Below are positions 1 to 8,703 of a stretch of DNA of 45,840 bases, one piece after another (the first letter of the stretch is position 1; each line of letters begins with the position of its first letter). A model generated the notes under the pieces. It was not told the origin of the DNA and made no database searches. It saw nothing but the letters and a program-made list of their open reading frames with translations. The stretch is from Lachnospiraceae bacterium (GTDB lineage Bacteria > Bacillota_A > Clostridia > Lachnospirales > Lachnospiraceae). The stretch covers positions 1 through 45,840 of the forward strand of contig SFGN01000017.1 in the NCBI GenBank assembly GCA_004556565.1, in the 5' to 3' direction. A program made the translations under genes and the position numbers.

Positions 1-106
1 TTAATCATCACCGAGTAGGATTCCCAAAATAAAACAGCCCCGAATTGACGGGGCTAATGTTTCACTTATTTTAGGACATTTTCAAAAATGCTTGACAGTA
101 ACAGTT
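1..106 (+). mobile_element. Probable right end of an IS21-like insertion sequence
   Basis: Read on the - strand from about 102, the bases run GTTACTGTCAAG, then TGAAAATGTCCTA. The same order of blocks (GTTACAGT, AAGCCATTT, ATGATAATGTCCTAG) appears at 45733-45767 on the + strand, so the two ends of the window form an inverted-repeat pair. A hairpin at 36-55 (AGCCCCG / CGGGGCT) followed by AATGTTT fits a terminator after the last element gene. One frame (1-18) reads LIITE then TAG and could be the tail of that gene. Assignment to the IS21 family rests on the repeated GAAAATGTCC units and is tentative; the element body lies outside the window. Confidence 0.45.
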
Positions 107-146
107 GTGAATAAAAAATATCGCTCTTTCATAAAAAGGTTTTTAG

Positions 147-155
147 TGATATACT
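147..155 (+). promoter_or_regulatory. Extended -10 promoter for mutS
   Basis: TGATATACT (TGn plus TATACT) lies about 55 bases before the mutS start, with only a weak -35 (TTTCAT at 127-132). A separate consensus-like TTGACA at 92-97 lies inside the IS end and points toward mutS, but no good -10 is found 16-19 bases downstream of it. Confidence 0.45.
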
Positions 156-208
156 AATATAGATTTTTTCTGCCGTGGCAGATTCTATTTGGAAAAGGAG
201 AGAAAGAC

Positions 209-2860
209 ATGGCCGAATTTACACCAATGATGCAGAAGTATTTAGAAACAAAAGAACAATATAAGGACTGCATATTATTTTATAGATTAGGCGATTTTTA
301 CGAAATGTTTTTTGATGATGCAATTACCGTATCACGTGAGCTCGAACTTACGCTGACCGGAAAAAGCTGCGGACAAGAGGAACGTGCCCCGATGTGCGGA
401 GTTCCCTATCATGCAGCTGAAAGCTATCTGACAAAACTTGTATCAAAAGGTTATAAAGTTGCTGTCTGCGAGCAGGTTGAAGATCCGAAGACTGCAAAAG
501 GTCTTGTAAAACGGGAAGTTGTCCGGATCGTAACACCGGGAACAATTCTCGATACTCAGGCAATTGATGATAATAAGAACAATTATATCATGTGCATAGT
601 TTATATTGCTGACCGGTACGGCGTGTCTGTCGCAGATGTCACGACTGGCGAATATTTCGTTACAGAGCTTCCGGACAGCGGGAAGCTTCTCGATGAGATT
701 GCCCGCTTTACGCCTTCTGAGATCATATGCAATGAATCATTTTACATGAGCGGAATGGATCTGGACGACCTGCACAATCGGCTAGGGATCGCCATTTACT
801 CGCTGGATTCCTGGTATTTCGACGATGATATCTGCAAAAATAAGCTCAAAGAGCATTTCCATGTATCGTCACTGTCAGGCCTTGGCCTTGAAAACTATGA
901 CTGCGGGATCATAAGTGCAGGCGCTTTGTTCCAGTATCTTCAGGAAACACAGAAAAATGATTTGTCCCAGATTACGCACATTACTCCGTATATGACCGGA
1001 AAATATATGATTCTTGACAGCTCCACGCGCAGGAATCTGGAACTGTGCGAGACTTTGCGTGAAAAGCAGAAACGGGGCTCACTTCTGTGGGTGCTGGATA
1101 AAACAAAAACGGCGATGGGTGCGAGGATGCTTCGTAAATTTATCGAACAGCCTTTAATCGAAAAGGCGGAAATCGAGAGGCGTCTGGATGCCGTGGAGGA
1201 ACTGAAGACACACGCAATTTCCAGAGAAGAAATACGTGAATATCTGTCACCGGTCTATGATCTGGAGCGTCTGATCACGAGGATTACATACGGCACTGCA
1301 AACCCGCGCGACCTGACTGCGTTCGGCGGTTCTTTGTCCATGCTCCCGCCTATACGATACATTCTTGAAGAAATGAATTCTGAATTGCTGGTACAGGTTC
1401 GCGAGGAAATGGATACGCTGGAGGATCTGTGCAGCCTGATTTCATCTGCCATATGCGACGAGCCGCCGCTTCTTATGAAAGAAGGCGGGATAATAAGGGA
1501 TGGATATAATGAGGAAGTGGACCGGCTGCGCCGTGCAAAATCCGAGGGAAAAGACTGGATTGCTAAACTTGAAGAAGAAGAGAGGGAAAAAACGGGGATT
1601 AAAAATCTCCGGATCAAATATAACAAGGTATTCGGCTACTATCTGGAAGTGACCAATTCTTTTAAAAACATGGTGCCGGATTATTTTACCAGAAAACAGA
1701 CCCTTGCCAATGCCGAGCGATACATCACGCCGGAATTAAAGGAGCTGGAAGATACGATACTTGGCGCGGAAGATAAATTATATGCTCTTGAATATGATCT
1801 TTACTGTGATGTGAGGAGCCGTATAGCAGGACAGGTGGAGCGGATTCAGAAAACAGCGAAAGCAGTGGCCATGCTGGATGTGTTTGCTTCCCTGGCCGTT
1901 GTTGCGGAACGAAATAATTATGTTCGTCCAAAGCTGAATGTAAGCGGCAAAATCGACATACGGGACGGTCGCCATCCTGTCGTGGAGCAGATGCTGCCCG
2001 GCGGTACATTTATCTGCAACGATACTCTGCTGGATGATAAAAAACAGCGGATTTCTATTATTACAGGACCGAATATGGCCGGAAAATCCACTTACATGCG
2101 TCAGAGTGCCCTGATTGTGCTGATGGCGCAGATTGGTTCATTTGTTCCGGCATCCAAGGCAAATATCGGAATCGTGGACCGTATTTTTACAAGGGTAGGG
2201 GCTTCGGATGACCTGGCTTCCGGACAGAGTACCTTTATGGTGGAAATGACGGAAGTGGCAAATATCCTGCGTAATGCGACCTCGAAGAGTCTGCTTATCC
2301 TGGATGAGATTGGGCGGGGAACCAGTACATTTGACGGACTTTCCATTGCCTGGGCAGTCGTGGAATATATCAGCGATGCAAGGCTTCTGGGCGCAAAGAC
2401 TTTGTTTGCGACTCACTACCATGAGCTGACCGAGCTGGAAGGAAAAATCAGCAATGTCAATAATTACTGCATTGCCGTAAAGGAAAAGGGTGACGATATC
2501 GTATTCCTTCGCAAGATTGTAAAGGGCGGGGCGGATAAAAGCTACGGAATCCAGGTCGCAAAGCTTGCCGGAGTTCCAGATATCGTTATTAACCGCGCAA
2601 AAGAAATCGTAGAAGAGCTGGCTGAAGGTGACATTACTGTACGCGTCAGTGAGATTGCATCTCAGGAATCTGCTTCAAAGAAGAAAGTTAAGTCAAAGAA
2701 ATATGACGAAGTAGACCTGGCACAGTTCTCTTTATTTGACACAGTCAAAGATGATGATGTTCTGGAAGAACTGAAAAATATCGATGTTGGAAATCTGACA
2801 CCGATTGATGCCCTCAATACCATTTACCGCCTGCAGAATAAGTTGAAAAACCGGTGGTAG
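209..2860 (+). CDS. mutS: DNA mismatch repair protein MutS
   Basis: MutS recognises mismatches and small loops and recruits MutL using ATP. The 883-residue length is normal for the family. The mismatch-reading Phe-x-Glu is seen as F30-Y-E32 in GDFYEMF. The Walker A motif GPNMAGKST is at residues 620-628, followed by a Walker B/signature region with DEIGRGTST. The C-terminal tail is Lys/Glu rich, as in Firmicute MutS proteins that bind the clamp. The start at 209 has GGAGAG upstream. mutL follows after 34 bases, so the two are probably co-transcribed. In related genomes miaB often precedes mutS; here an IS end does. The identification is secure. Confidence 0.98.
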   Translation: MAEFTPMMQKYLETKEQYKDCILFYRLGDFYEMFFDDAITVSRELELTLTGKSCGQEERAPMCGVPYHAAESYLTKLVSKGYKVAVCEQVEDPKTAKGLVKREVVRIVTPGTILDTQAIDDNKNNYIMCIVYIADRYGVSVADVTTGEYFVTELPDSGKLLDEIARFTPSEIICNESFYMSGMDLDDLHNRLGIAIYSLDSWYFDDDICKNKLKEHFHVSSLSGLGLENYDCGIISAGALFQYLQETQKNDLSQITHITPYMTGKYMILDSSTRRNLELCETLREKQKRGSLLWVLDKTKTAMGARMLRKFIEQPLIEKAEIERRLDAVEELKTHAISREEIREYLSPVYDLERLITRITYGTANPRDLTAFGGSLSMLPPIRYILEEMNSELLVQVREEMDTLEDLCSLISSAICDEPPLLMKEGGIIRDGYNEEVDRLRRAKSEGKDWIAKLEEEEREKTGIKNLRIKYNKVFGYYLEVTNSFKNMVPDYFTRKQTLANAERYITPELKELEDTILGAEDKLYALEYDLYCDVRSRIAGQVERIQKTAKAVAMLDVFASLAVVAERNNYVRPKLNVSGKIDIRDGRHPVVEQMLPGGTFICNDTLLDDKKQRISIITGPNMAGKSTYMRQSALIVLMAQIGSFVPASKANIGIVDRIFTRVGASDDLASGQSTFMVEMTEVANILRNATSKSLLILDEIGRGTSTFDGLSIAWAVVEYISDARLLGAKTLFATHYHELTELEGKISNVNNYCIAVKEKGDDIVFLRKIVKGGADKSYGIQVAKLAGVPDIVINRAKEIVEELAEGDITVRVSEIASQESASKKKVKSKKYDEVDLAQFSLFDTVKDDDVLEELKNIDVGNLTPIDALNTIYRLQNKLKNRW

Positions 2861-2894
2861 AGTCAATACAAAACGACGGAAAAGGAGGAAGCTG

Positions 2895-5063
2895 ATGCAG
2901 AGAATACAGGTACTTGATCAGATAACTATTGATAAGATTGCTGCCGGCGAGGTGATTGAACGTCCGGCTTCTGTCGTGAAAGAGCTTGTGGAAAATGCTA
3001 TTGATGCGGGAGCGTCTTCCATCATGGTTGAGATTGAAGACGGAGGAATTTCTCTGATCCGTATTATTGATAATGGAAGCGGGATATTGCGCGAAGATAT
3101 CCGCAATGCTTTTTTGCGGCATTCCACAAGTAAAATCCGAAGTGCGGATGACCTGATGCATATTTCTTCACTGGGATTCAGGGGCGAAGCTCTTTCAAGC
3201 ATCGCAGCAGTGACGAAAGTGGAGCTTTTGACAAAAACAAGGGAGGAAGTATTTGGCTCCCGCTATCTGATAGAAGGTGGAAAGGAAATTTCTCTGGAAG
3301 ATGCCGGAGCAGCCGACGGAACGACTTTTATGGTCAGGCAATTGTTTTATAATGTTCCGGCACGAAGGAAATTCCTGCGAACTGCAATGACAGAGGCGGG
3401 ACATGTCCAGGATCTGCTGATACGGCTGGCACTTTCCCATCCGGACGTTGCATTTTTGTTTAAGACAAACGGACAGGAAAAACTGCGTACTTCCGGAAGC
3501 GGAAAGCTGAAAGAAGTGATTTACAGTATTTATGGAAGAGAAATTGCTGCAAATCTTCTGGAAGTGGATTATGAAAAAAACGGCATCTACATCAGCGGTT
3601 TTATCGGTAAACCGGTGATCGTACGCGGAAACCGTAATTTTGAAACATTCTTTATTAATGGAAGATATATCAGGAATTCAATTATTTCTAAAGCGTTGGA
3701 GGATGCATTTAAAGATTTTATGATGCAGCATAAATTTCCGTTTGCGGTACTACACTTTCAGGTAGACCCTGAGACTGTGGATGTCAATGTTCATCCGACA
3801 AAAATGGAGCTGCGATTCCAGAAACAGCAGCAGGTTTATGACATTGTCTTTGAATGCGTACACCGAAGACTTTTGGAGCCGGAGCTGATTCCACAGGCAT
3901 CGGTAGGAAATGATGACGTAACGGCCGGAAAGAACGTACCAAGCGGCCGGGAGGAAAGTCCTTTCCTGCTGCGTTCACGGAAAAGAAATCCGGATACGAT
4001 GCCTTCTGTGCAGCCTTCCTTTTTCACGGATAAGAAAAGGGAAGAGAAACAGGCAGAGACAAGAGAAGAAAAAACGGAATTGAAAAAAACAGAGATACAG
4101 GCGGGGGTAGGTAAAGAAAGTAAAGACGATAAAGACGGTAAAGAAGGGATGCCACCGGATAAGGAAGAGTCGCCGGAAGAATATTATATACGGAAAATGC
4201 GGGAGCGGGTATTGTCTTACCATAATCGTTCTTCCGCAGCAGAGGTGTCTGACCGGGGGCAGATTTTCAGAGGTGAAGCTCAGAAAGACAGGATACAGGA
4301 CAGAGTGCGGGAAGCAGGAGACTACCGGATGAAGAAGAATGCAGACACATCTTCTGAAAATAAGAAAGACTTATCTTCCGTTGTAAGGGAAGAACCCTCT
4401 TCAACTGCACAGATAGAGATTTCCGGACAAAACGGGGGACAGATGAATCTTTTTGAGGATAAGTTTCTGAAAAGGGATATCCGTGCGGAATACAGGCTGA
4501 TCGGGCAGGTGTTCGACACTTACTGGCTTGTGGAATTCAAAGAAAACCTTTACATTATTGACCAGCATGCAGCCCATGAGAGGGTTTTATATGAACAGAC
4601 TTTGAAAAATCTGAAAACAAGAGAATATACCTCCCAGTATATCAGTCCTCCGATTATTCTGCAGCTAACCATGCAGGAGGAAGAGAGCTTAAAGAATCAT
4701 ATGGAGCATTTCCAAAGGATCGGATATGAAATCGAACCGTTCGGAGGAGACTCATATGCTGTACGTGCGGTTCCGGGAAATTTGTTCAGCATTGCAAAAA
4801 AAGATCTGCTCCTTGAGATTCTGGATGCACTTTCGGATGGCCTGGAGACCAGCATGACACCGGATGTGATTGATGAAAAAATCGCTTCTATATCCTGTAA
4901 AGCTGCTGTAAAAGGAAATCAGAGGCTCTCGGCGAGGGAAGTTGATACACTGATCGGAGAATTATTACTGCTTGAGAATCCATACCATTGCCCGCATGGA
5001 AGGCCGACGATCATTGCGATTTCAAAGAGGGAAATGGAAAAGAAATTTAAGAGGATTGTATAG
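2895..5063 (+). CDS. mutL: DNA mismatch repair endonuclease MutL
   Basis: MutL is the ATP-driven matchmaker that, in bacteria without MutH, nicks the new strand. The N-terminal GHKL ATPase shows ELVENAIDAGA, DNGSGI and GFRGEALSS. A charged, low-complexity Lys/Glu linker covers roughly residues 345-510. The C-terminal domain has the endonuclease metal motif DQHAAHERVLYE from residue 556 and the CPHGRP motif at residue 699, so this is an active nicking type. The gene starts with AAAGGAGG just upstream of 2895. Its stop is immediately followed by the miaA ATG, so the two are translationally linked. At 722 residues it is somewhat long because of the linker. Confidence 0.97.
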   Translation: MQRIQVLDQITIDKIAAGEVIERPASVVKELVENAIDAGASSIMVEIEDGGISLIRIIDNGSGILREDIRNAFLRHSTSKIRSADDLMHISSLGFRGEALSSIAAVTKVELLTKTREEVFGSRYLIEGGKEISLEDAGAADGTTFMVRQLFYNVPARRKFLRTAMTEAGHVQDLLIRLALSHPDVAFLFKTNGQEKLRTSGSGKLKEVIYSIYGREIAANLLEVDYEKNGIYISGFIGKPVIVRGNRNFETFFINGRYIRNSIISKALEDAFKDFMMQHKFPFAVLHFQVDPETVDVNVHPTKMELRFQKQQQVYDIVFECVHRRLLEPELIPQASVGNDDVTAGKNVPSGREESPFLLRSRKRNPDTMPSVQPSFFTDKKREEKQAETREEKTELKKTEIQAGVGKESKDDKDGKEGMPPDKEESPEEYYIRKMRERVLSYHNRSSAAEVSDRGQIFRGEAQKDRIQDRVREAGDYRMKKNADTSSENKKDLSSVVREEPSSTAQIEISGQNGGQMNLFEDKFLKRDIRAEYRLIGQVFDTYWLVEFKENLYIIDQHAAHERVLYEQTLKNLKTREYTSQYISPPIILQLTMQEEESLKNHMEHFQRIGYEIEPFGGDSYAVRAVPGNLFSIAKKDLLLEILDALSDGLETSMTPDVIDEKIASISCKAAVKGNQRLSAREVDTLIGELLLLENPYHCPHGRPTIIAISKREMEKKFKRIV

Positions 5064-6020
5064 ATGAAACGACCATTGATTATTCTGACCGGCCCGACCG
5101 CAGTAGGGAAGACCAGTGCTTCCATCGGGCTGGCAAAGGCTGTCGGCGGGGAAATTATTTCTGCCGACTCCATGCAGGTTTATAAATATATGGATATAGG
5201 CTCTGCCAAAATCCGCCCGGAGGAAATGGAAGGAGTTCCTCATTATCTTGTAGATGTCCTGGAGCCCCATGAAGAATTCCATGTCTTTAGATTTCAGGAA
5301 ATGGCTAAACAGGCGATGGAAGAAATTTACCGGAAGGGGAAGATACCGGTTCTGGTAGGTGGAACGGGATTTTATATCCAGGCTGTCCTTTATGATATTG
5401 ATTTTACAGAAAACAGAGGTGATGATTCTTACCGGAAGGAACTGGAGCACCTGGCCGCCGTGCACGGGGCAGAGTATCTGCATTCCATGCTGGAAAAAGT
5501 GGACAAAAAGTCGGCGGAAGATATTCATGCCCATAATGTAAAACGGGTGATCCGCGCCCTGGAATTTTATCATCAGACCGGACAGAGGATTTCCGAGCAT
5601 AATGAAGAGCAGAGAGGGAAAGAATCTCCCTATCAGTTCGCTTATTTCGTGTTAAATGACGAAAGAAGCCATCTTTATGAGCGGATTAATCAGAGGGTAG
5701 ACAAGATGCTTCAGGATGGGCTTGTCGGGGAAGTGCGCGCCTTGAAGGAAAAAGGATATCGGAAGGACTTGGTGTCCATGCAGGGACTTGGGTATAAAGA
5801 AATCTTTGATTACCTGGACGGAAATTATTCTCTGGAGGAGGCTTCCAAAATCATAAAGCGGGATACCCGCCATTTTGCCAAACGCCAGATTACCTGGTTT
5901 AAGCGGGAGCCGGATGTTATATGGATCGACAAGAAGGCTTATCATTATGATGAAGAGGAAATTTTAGCCAGGATGATTCAGGAACTGAGAATAAGGGGAA
6001 TCCTTGAGGGAGATTCCTGA
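5064..6020 (+). CDS. miaA: tRNA dimethylallyltransferase MiaA
   Basis: MiaA transfers a dimethylallyl group to N6 of A37 in tRNAs that read codons starting with U. The P-loop GPTAVGKT is at the N-terminus, followed by ISADSMQVYKYMDIGSAK, the substrate-binding Asp-Ser-Met-Gln motif of the family. VGGTGFYIQAVLY and the central KRVIRALE motif are also present, and the C-terminal tRNA-contact region reads KRQITWFKRE. The length of 318 residues is typical. It abuts mutL with no gap and ends about 60 bases before the next gene, consistent with the mutS-mutL-miaA transcript seen in many Firmicutes. Confidence 0.97.
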   Translation: MKRPLIILTGPTAVGKTSASIGLAKAVGGEIISADSMQVYKYMDIGSAKIRPEEMEGVPHYLVDVLEPHEEFHVFRFQEMAKQAMEEIYRKGKIPVLVGGTGFYIQAVLYDIDFTENRGDDSYRKELEHLAAVHGAEYLHSMLEKVDKKSAEDIHAHNVKRVIRALEFYHQTGQRISEHNEEQRGKESPYQFAYFVLNDERSHLYERINQRVDKMLQDGLVGEVRALKEKGYRKDLVSMQGLGYKEIFDYLDGNYSLEEASKIIKRDTRHFAKRQITWFKREPDVIWIDKKAYHYDEEEILARMIQELRIRGILEGDS

Positions 6021-6080
6021 CGAAAAAATCGAAATAGGGAAACGGTTAAAACAGATTGAGAGAAATGGAAGGATAAATAA

Positions 6081-7415
6081 ATGAAGGATAATACGGCATC
6101 AATGTATCAGTCACTTGGAATTTCAGAAGAGGTTCTGCGCGCCGGCGATGCGCTTGAGCAGGAGCTGCTGCCTAAGTTTCGTGAATTTGACAGGACGGCA
6201 GAGTACAATCAGATGAAGGTCATCCATGCCATGCAGAAAAACCGTGTGAGCGAAGGATGTTTTCATTATGCCAGCGGTTACGGGTATAATGATCAGGGGA
6301 GAGATACTCTGGAGCAGGTTTACGCAGATACATTTCACACAGAGGCGGCACTGGTCCGCCCCCAGATTACATGCGGGACACATGCCCTTGCCCTTGCTCT
6401 TGCTGCAAATTTAAGGCCGGGGGACGAGCTCCTTTCACCGGTCGGGAAACCCTATGATACATTGGAGGAGGTCATCGGCATCCGTCCATCTAAAGGCTCC
6501 CTCGCTGAATATGGCATCACATACTGCCAGGTGGAGCTTCTGGAAGACGGATATTTTGATTATCCGGCAATTGAAAAGGCAATCAATGAAAAGACAAAAC
6601 TGGTGACGATTCAGCGTTCTAAGGGATACCAGACCCGCCCAAGCTATTCCGTTGAGAAAATCGGAGAGCTGATTGCATTTGTAAAAAAAATCAAACCGGA
6701 TATTATCTGTATGGTAGACAACTGTTACGGAGAATTTGTAGAGACCATCGAGCCGTCTGACGTCGGAGCGGATATGATTGTCGGTTCACTGATTAAGAAT
6801 CCGGGCGGCGGTCTTGCACCAATCGGCGGTTATATTGCAGGAAGAGCGGATCTGATCGAGAACTGTGCTTACCGTCTGACTTCCCCGGGGCTCGGGAAAG
6901 AGGTCGGGGCATCACTCGGTGTCATGCAGTCATTTTATCAGGGCTTTTTCCTGGCACCTACTGTTGTGAACAGTGCGCTGAAAGGGGCTGTATTCGCGGC
7001 AAATATTTATGAACGGCTTGGCTTTAGCGTGATACCGGACGGCAAAGAATCCCGGCATGATATCATCCAGGCGGTCACTCTCGGAAGCCCGGAAGGCGTG
7101 ATCGCATTCTGCAAAGGAATTCAGGCTGCGGCGCCTGTTGACAGCTTTGTCACCCCGGAACCGTGGGCAATGCCGGGGTATGACAGTGATGTCATCATGG
7201 CAGCAGGTGCATTTGTACAGGGCTCATCTATTGAACTGAGCGCGGACGGGCCGATCAAGCCGCCGTATGCAGTATATTTTCAGGGTGGGCTTACCTGGCC
7301 GCATGCAAAGCTTGGCATTTTACAGTCTTTACAGCATCTCGTAAATGCCGGGATCGTAAAGCCGGAACAACTTAATAATATTTGCAGACAGGCAAATTGT
7401 CCTGGATGTGTGTAA
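6081..7415 (+). CDS. Methionine gamma-lyase family (YnbB-like) PLP enzyme
   Basis: This 444-residue protein belongs to the PLP-dependent family annotated as methionine gamma-lyase family or, from older work, aluminium resistance protein. The likely PLP lysine is in GSLIKNPGGGLAPIGGYI, preceded by the Asp of MVDNCYGEF that pairs with the cofactor ring nitrogen. RPQITCGTHALALAL matches the phosphate-binding part of the fold. Exact substrate is not predictable: family members are inferred to act on sulphur amino acids, but few have been tested. It follows miaA by 60 bases on the same strand, as in many Lachnospiraceae and Bacilli, with GGAAGGATAAATAA just before its ATG. Confidence 0.88.
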   Translation: MKDNTASMYQSLGISEEVLRAGDALEQELLPKFREFDRTAEYNQMKVIHAMQKNRVSEGCFHYASGYGYNDQGRDTLEQVYADTFHTEAALVRPQITCGTHALALALAANLRPGDELLSPVGKPYDTLEEVIGIRPSKGSLAEYGITYCQVELLEDGYFDYPAIEKAINEKTKLVTIQRSKGYQTRPSYSVEKIGELIAFVKKIKPDIICMVDNCYGEFVETIEPSDVGADMIVGSLIKNPGGGLAPIGGYIAGRADLIENCAYRLTSPGLGKEVGASLGVMQSFYQGFFLAPTVVNSALKGAVFAANIYERLGFSVIPDGKESRHDIIQAVTLGSPEGVIAFCKGIQAAAPVDSFVTPEPWAMPGYDSDVIMAAGAFVQGSSIELSADGPIKPPYAVYFQGGLTWPHAKLGILQSLQHLVNAGIVKPEQLNNICRQANCPGCV

Positions 7416-7476
7416 AGTCAGAAACATTATAGCTTTAGAATAGATTTAATTTCGAATTGAAAGGCCGGGAAAATCA

Positions 7477-8703
7477 ATGAATCGTGTATTTATTATCGGG
7501 GGCGGTGCTTCCGGTATGATGGCTGCTGTAACTGCCGCCGGTGAAGGAGCGGAAGTTACTTTGATAGAACATAATGACCGTGTCGGCAAAAAAATACTTT
7601 CTACCGGAAACGGCAGATGCAATTTCACAAATCTTTACCAGAAGCCGGATTGTTATCAGTCGGATAATCCCGGTTTTCCCTGGGAGATAATACAGAAATT
7701 TGACGTTGATAAAACAGTAGTGTTTTTTAAAGAGCTGGGAATTTACCCGAAAAGCAGAAATGGATATCTGTACCCGAATTCCGACCAGGCCTCTGCTGTT
7801 CTTGATGTATTGCGGATGGAAATGGATCGATTGTCAGTCCGGGTTCTGACAGAGACAAAGTGTCTGGAAATCCTTCCGAAAAAAAGAGAATTCCGCATAA
7901 AGACATCAAAGGGCAGTTTTTCGGCGGATTCAGTGATTCTTGCGGCAGGTTCTAAAGCGTCTCAGGTATCCGGGGCGGATGGTTCCGGATATACGATTGC
8001 AAAAAATCTTGGTCACAGTATTTTGCCGGTGCTCCCGGCTCTGGTACAGCTGCGGTGTGAAGAATCTTTTTATAAGAGTATTTCCGGAATCCGTGTGCAG
8101 GGCAGGGTGGAATTATATTCCGGAGAAATGTTTCTCGGAGGCGATACGGGGGAAATACAGCTTACTGCCTATGGGATTTCCGGGATTCCTGTATTTCAGG
8201 TAAGCGCTTCGGCAGTAAAAGTCCTTTATCAGGGAAAGCCGGTGAAGGCTGTGTTGAATTTTATGCCGGATATGAATCGGACAGAAATGGAAGAGCTTTT
8301 AAAAGAACGTATTCTTTCACGCCCGGAAAAGACGGCAAGGGATTTCCTGACAGGATTGTTCCCAGGGAAGCTTTGTGATCTGTGGATGCGTCTGTCCGGC
8401 ATCAGTGGTAAAAAAACGTGCAGTATGCTGACTTCAGTAGAAATTAAAAAGCTTGCTGGCATGATCTGCGGCTTTGAAACGAATATAAGAGAAACCAATT
8501 CCTTTGAACAGGCGCAGGTCTGCTGCGGGGGCATTGACACGAGGGAGGTAAATCCGGAAACAATGGAATCACTTCTAATACCCGGATTATATTTTGCAGG
8601 GGAGATACTGGATGTAAACGGGCTTTGCGGAGGCTATAATCTGCAGTGGGCATGGTCCAGCGGAAGGGTAGCTGGAAAGGAGGCCGCAGATGCTTCGCGT
8701 TAA
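7477..8703 (+). CDS. HI0933/BaiN-family flavoprotein oxidoreductase
   Basis: This 408-residue FAD-dependent protein has the N-terminal dinucleotide-binding motif IIGGGASGMMAAVTAA, then the family signature GKKILSTGNGRCNFTN. The C-terminal FAD-closing region reads GLYFAGEILDVNGLCGGYNLQWAW. These are the marks of the HI0933-like family. The family includes BaiN, reported to act on bile-acid intermediates in a bile-acid-converting Clostridium, but most members are housekeeping proteins of unknown substrate. A bile-acid role should therefore not be assumed. Its last 14 bases overlap the next flavoprotein gene, so the two are translationally coupled. Confidence 0.85.
   Translation: MNRVFIIGGGASGMMAAVTAAGEGAEVTLIEHNDRVGKKILSTGNGRCNFTNLYQKPDCYQSDNPGFPWEIIQKFDVDKTVVFFKELGIYPKSRNGYLYPNSDQASAVLDVLRMEMDRLSVRVLTETKCLEILPKKREFRIKTSKGSFSADSVILAAGSKASQVSGADGSGYTIAKNLGHSILPVLPALVQLRCEESFYKSISGIRVQGRVELYSGEMFLGGDTGEIQLTAYGISGIPVFQVSASAVKVLYQGKPVKAVLNFMPDMNRTEMEELLKERILSRPEKTARDFLTGLFPGKLCDLWMRLSGISGKKTCSMLTSVEIKKLAGMICGFETNIRETNSFEQAQVCCGGIDTREVNPETMESLLIPGLYFAGEILDVNGLCGGYNLQWAWSSGRVAGKEAADASR

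Noticed and set aside
7477..8703. Bile-acid metabolism gene (baiN)
   Set aside because: The HI0933 family is widespread and no other bai genes are present; the family match alone does not support bile-acid conversion.
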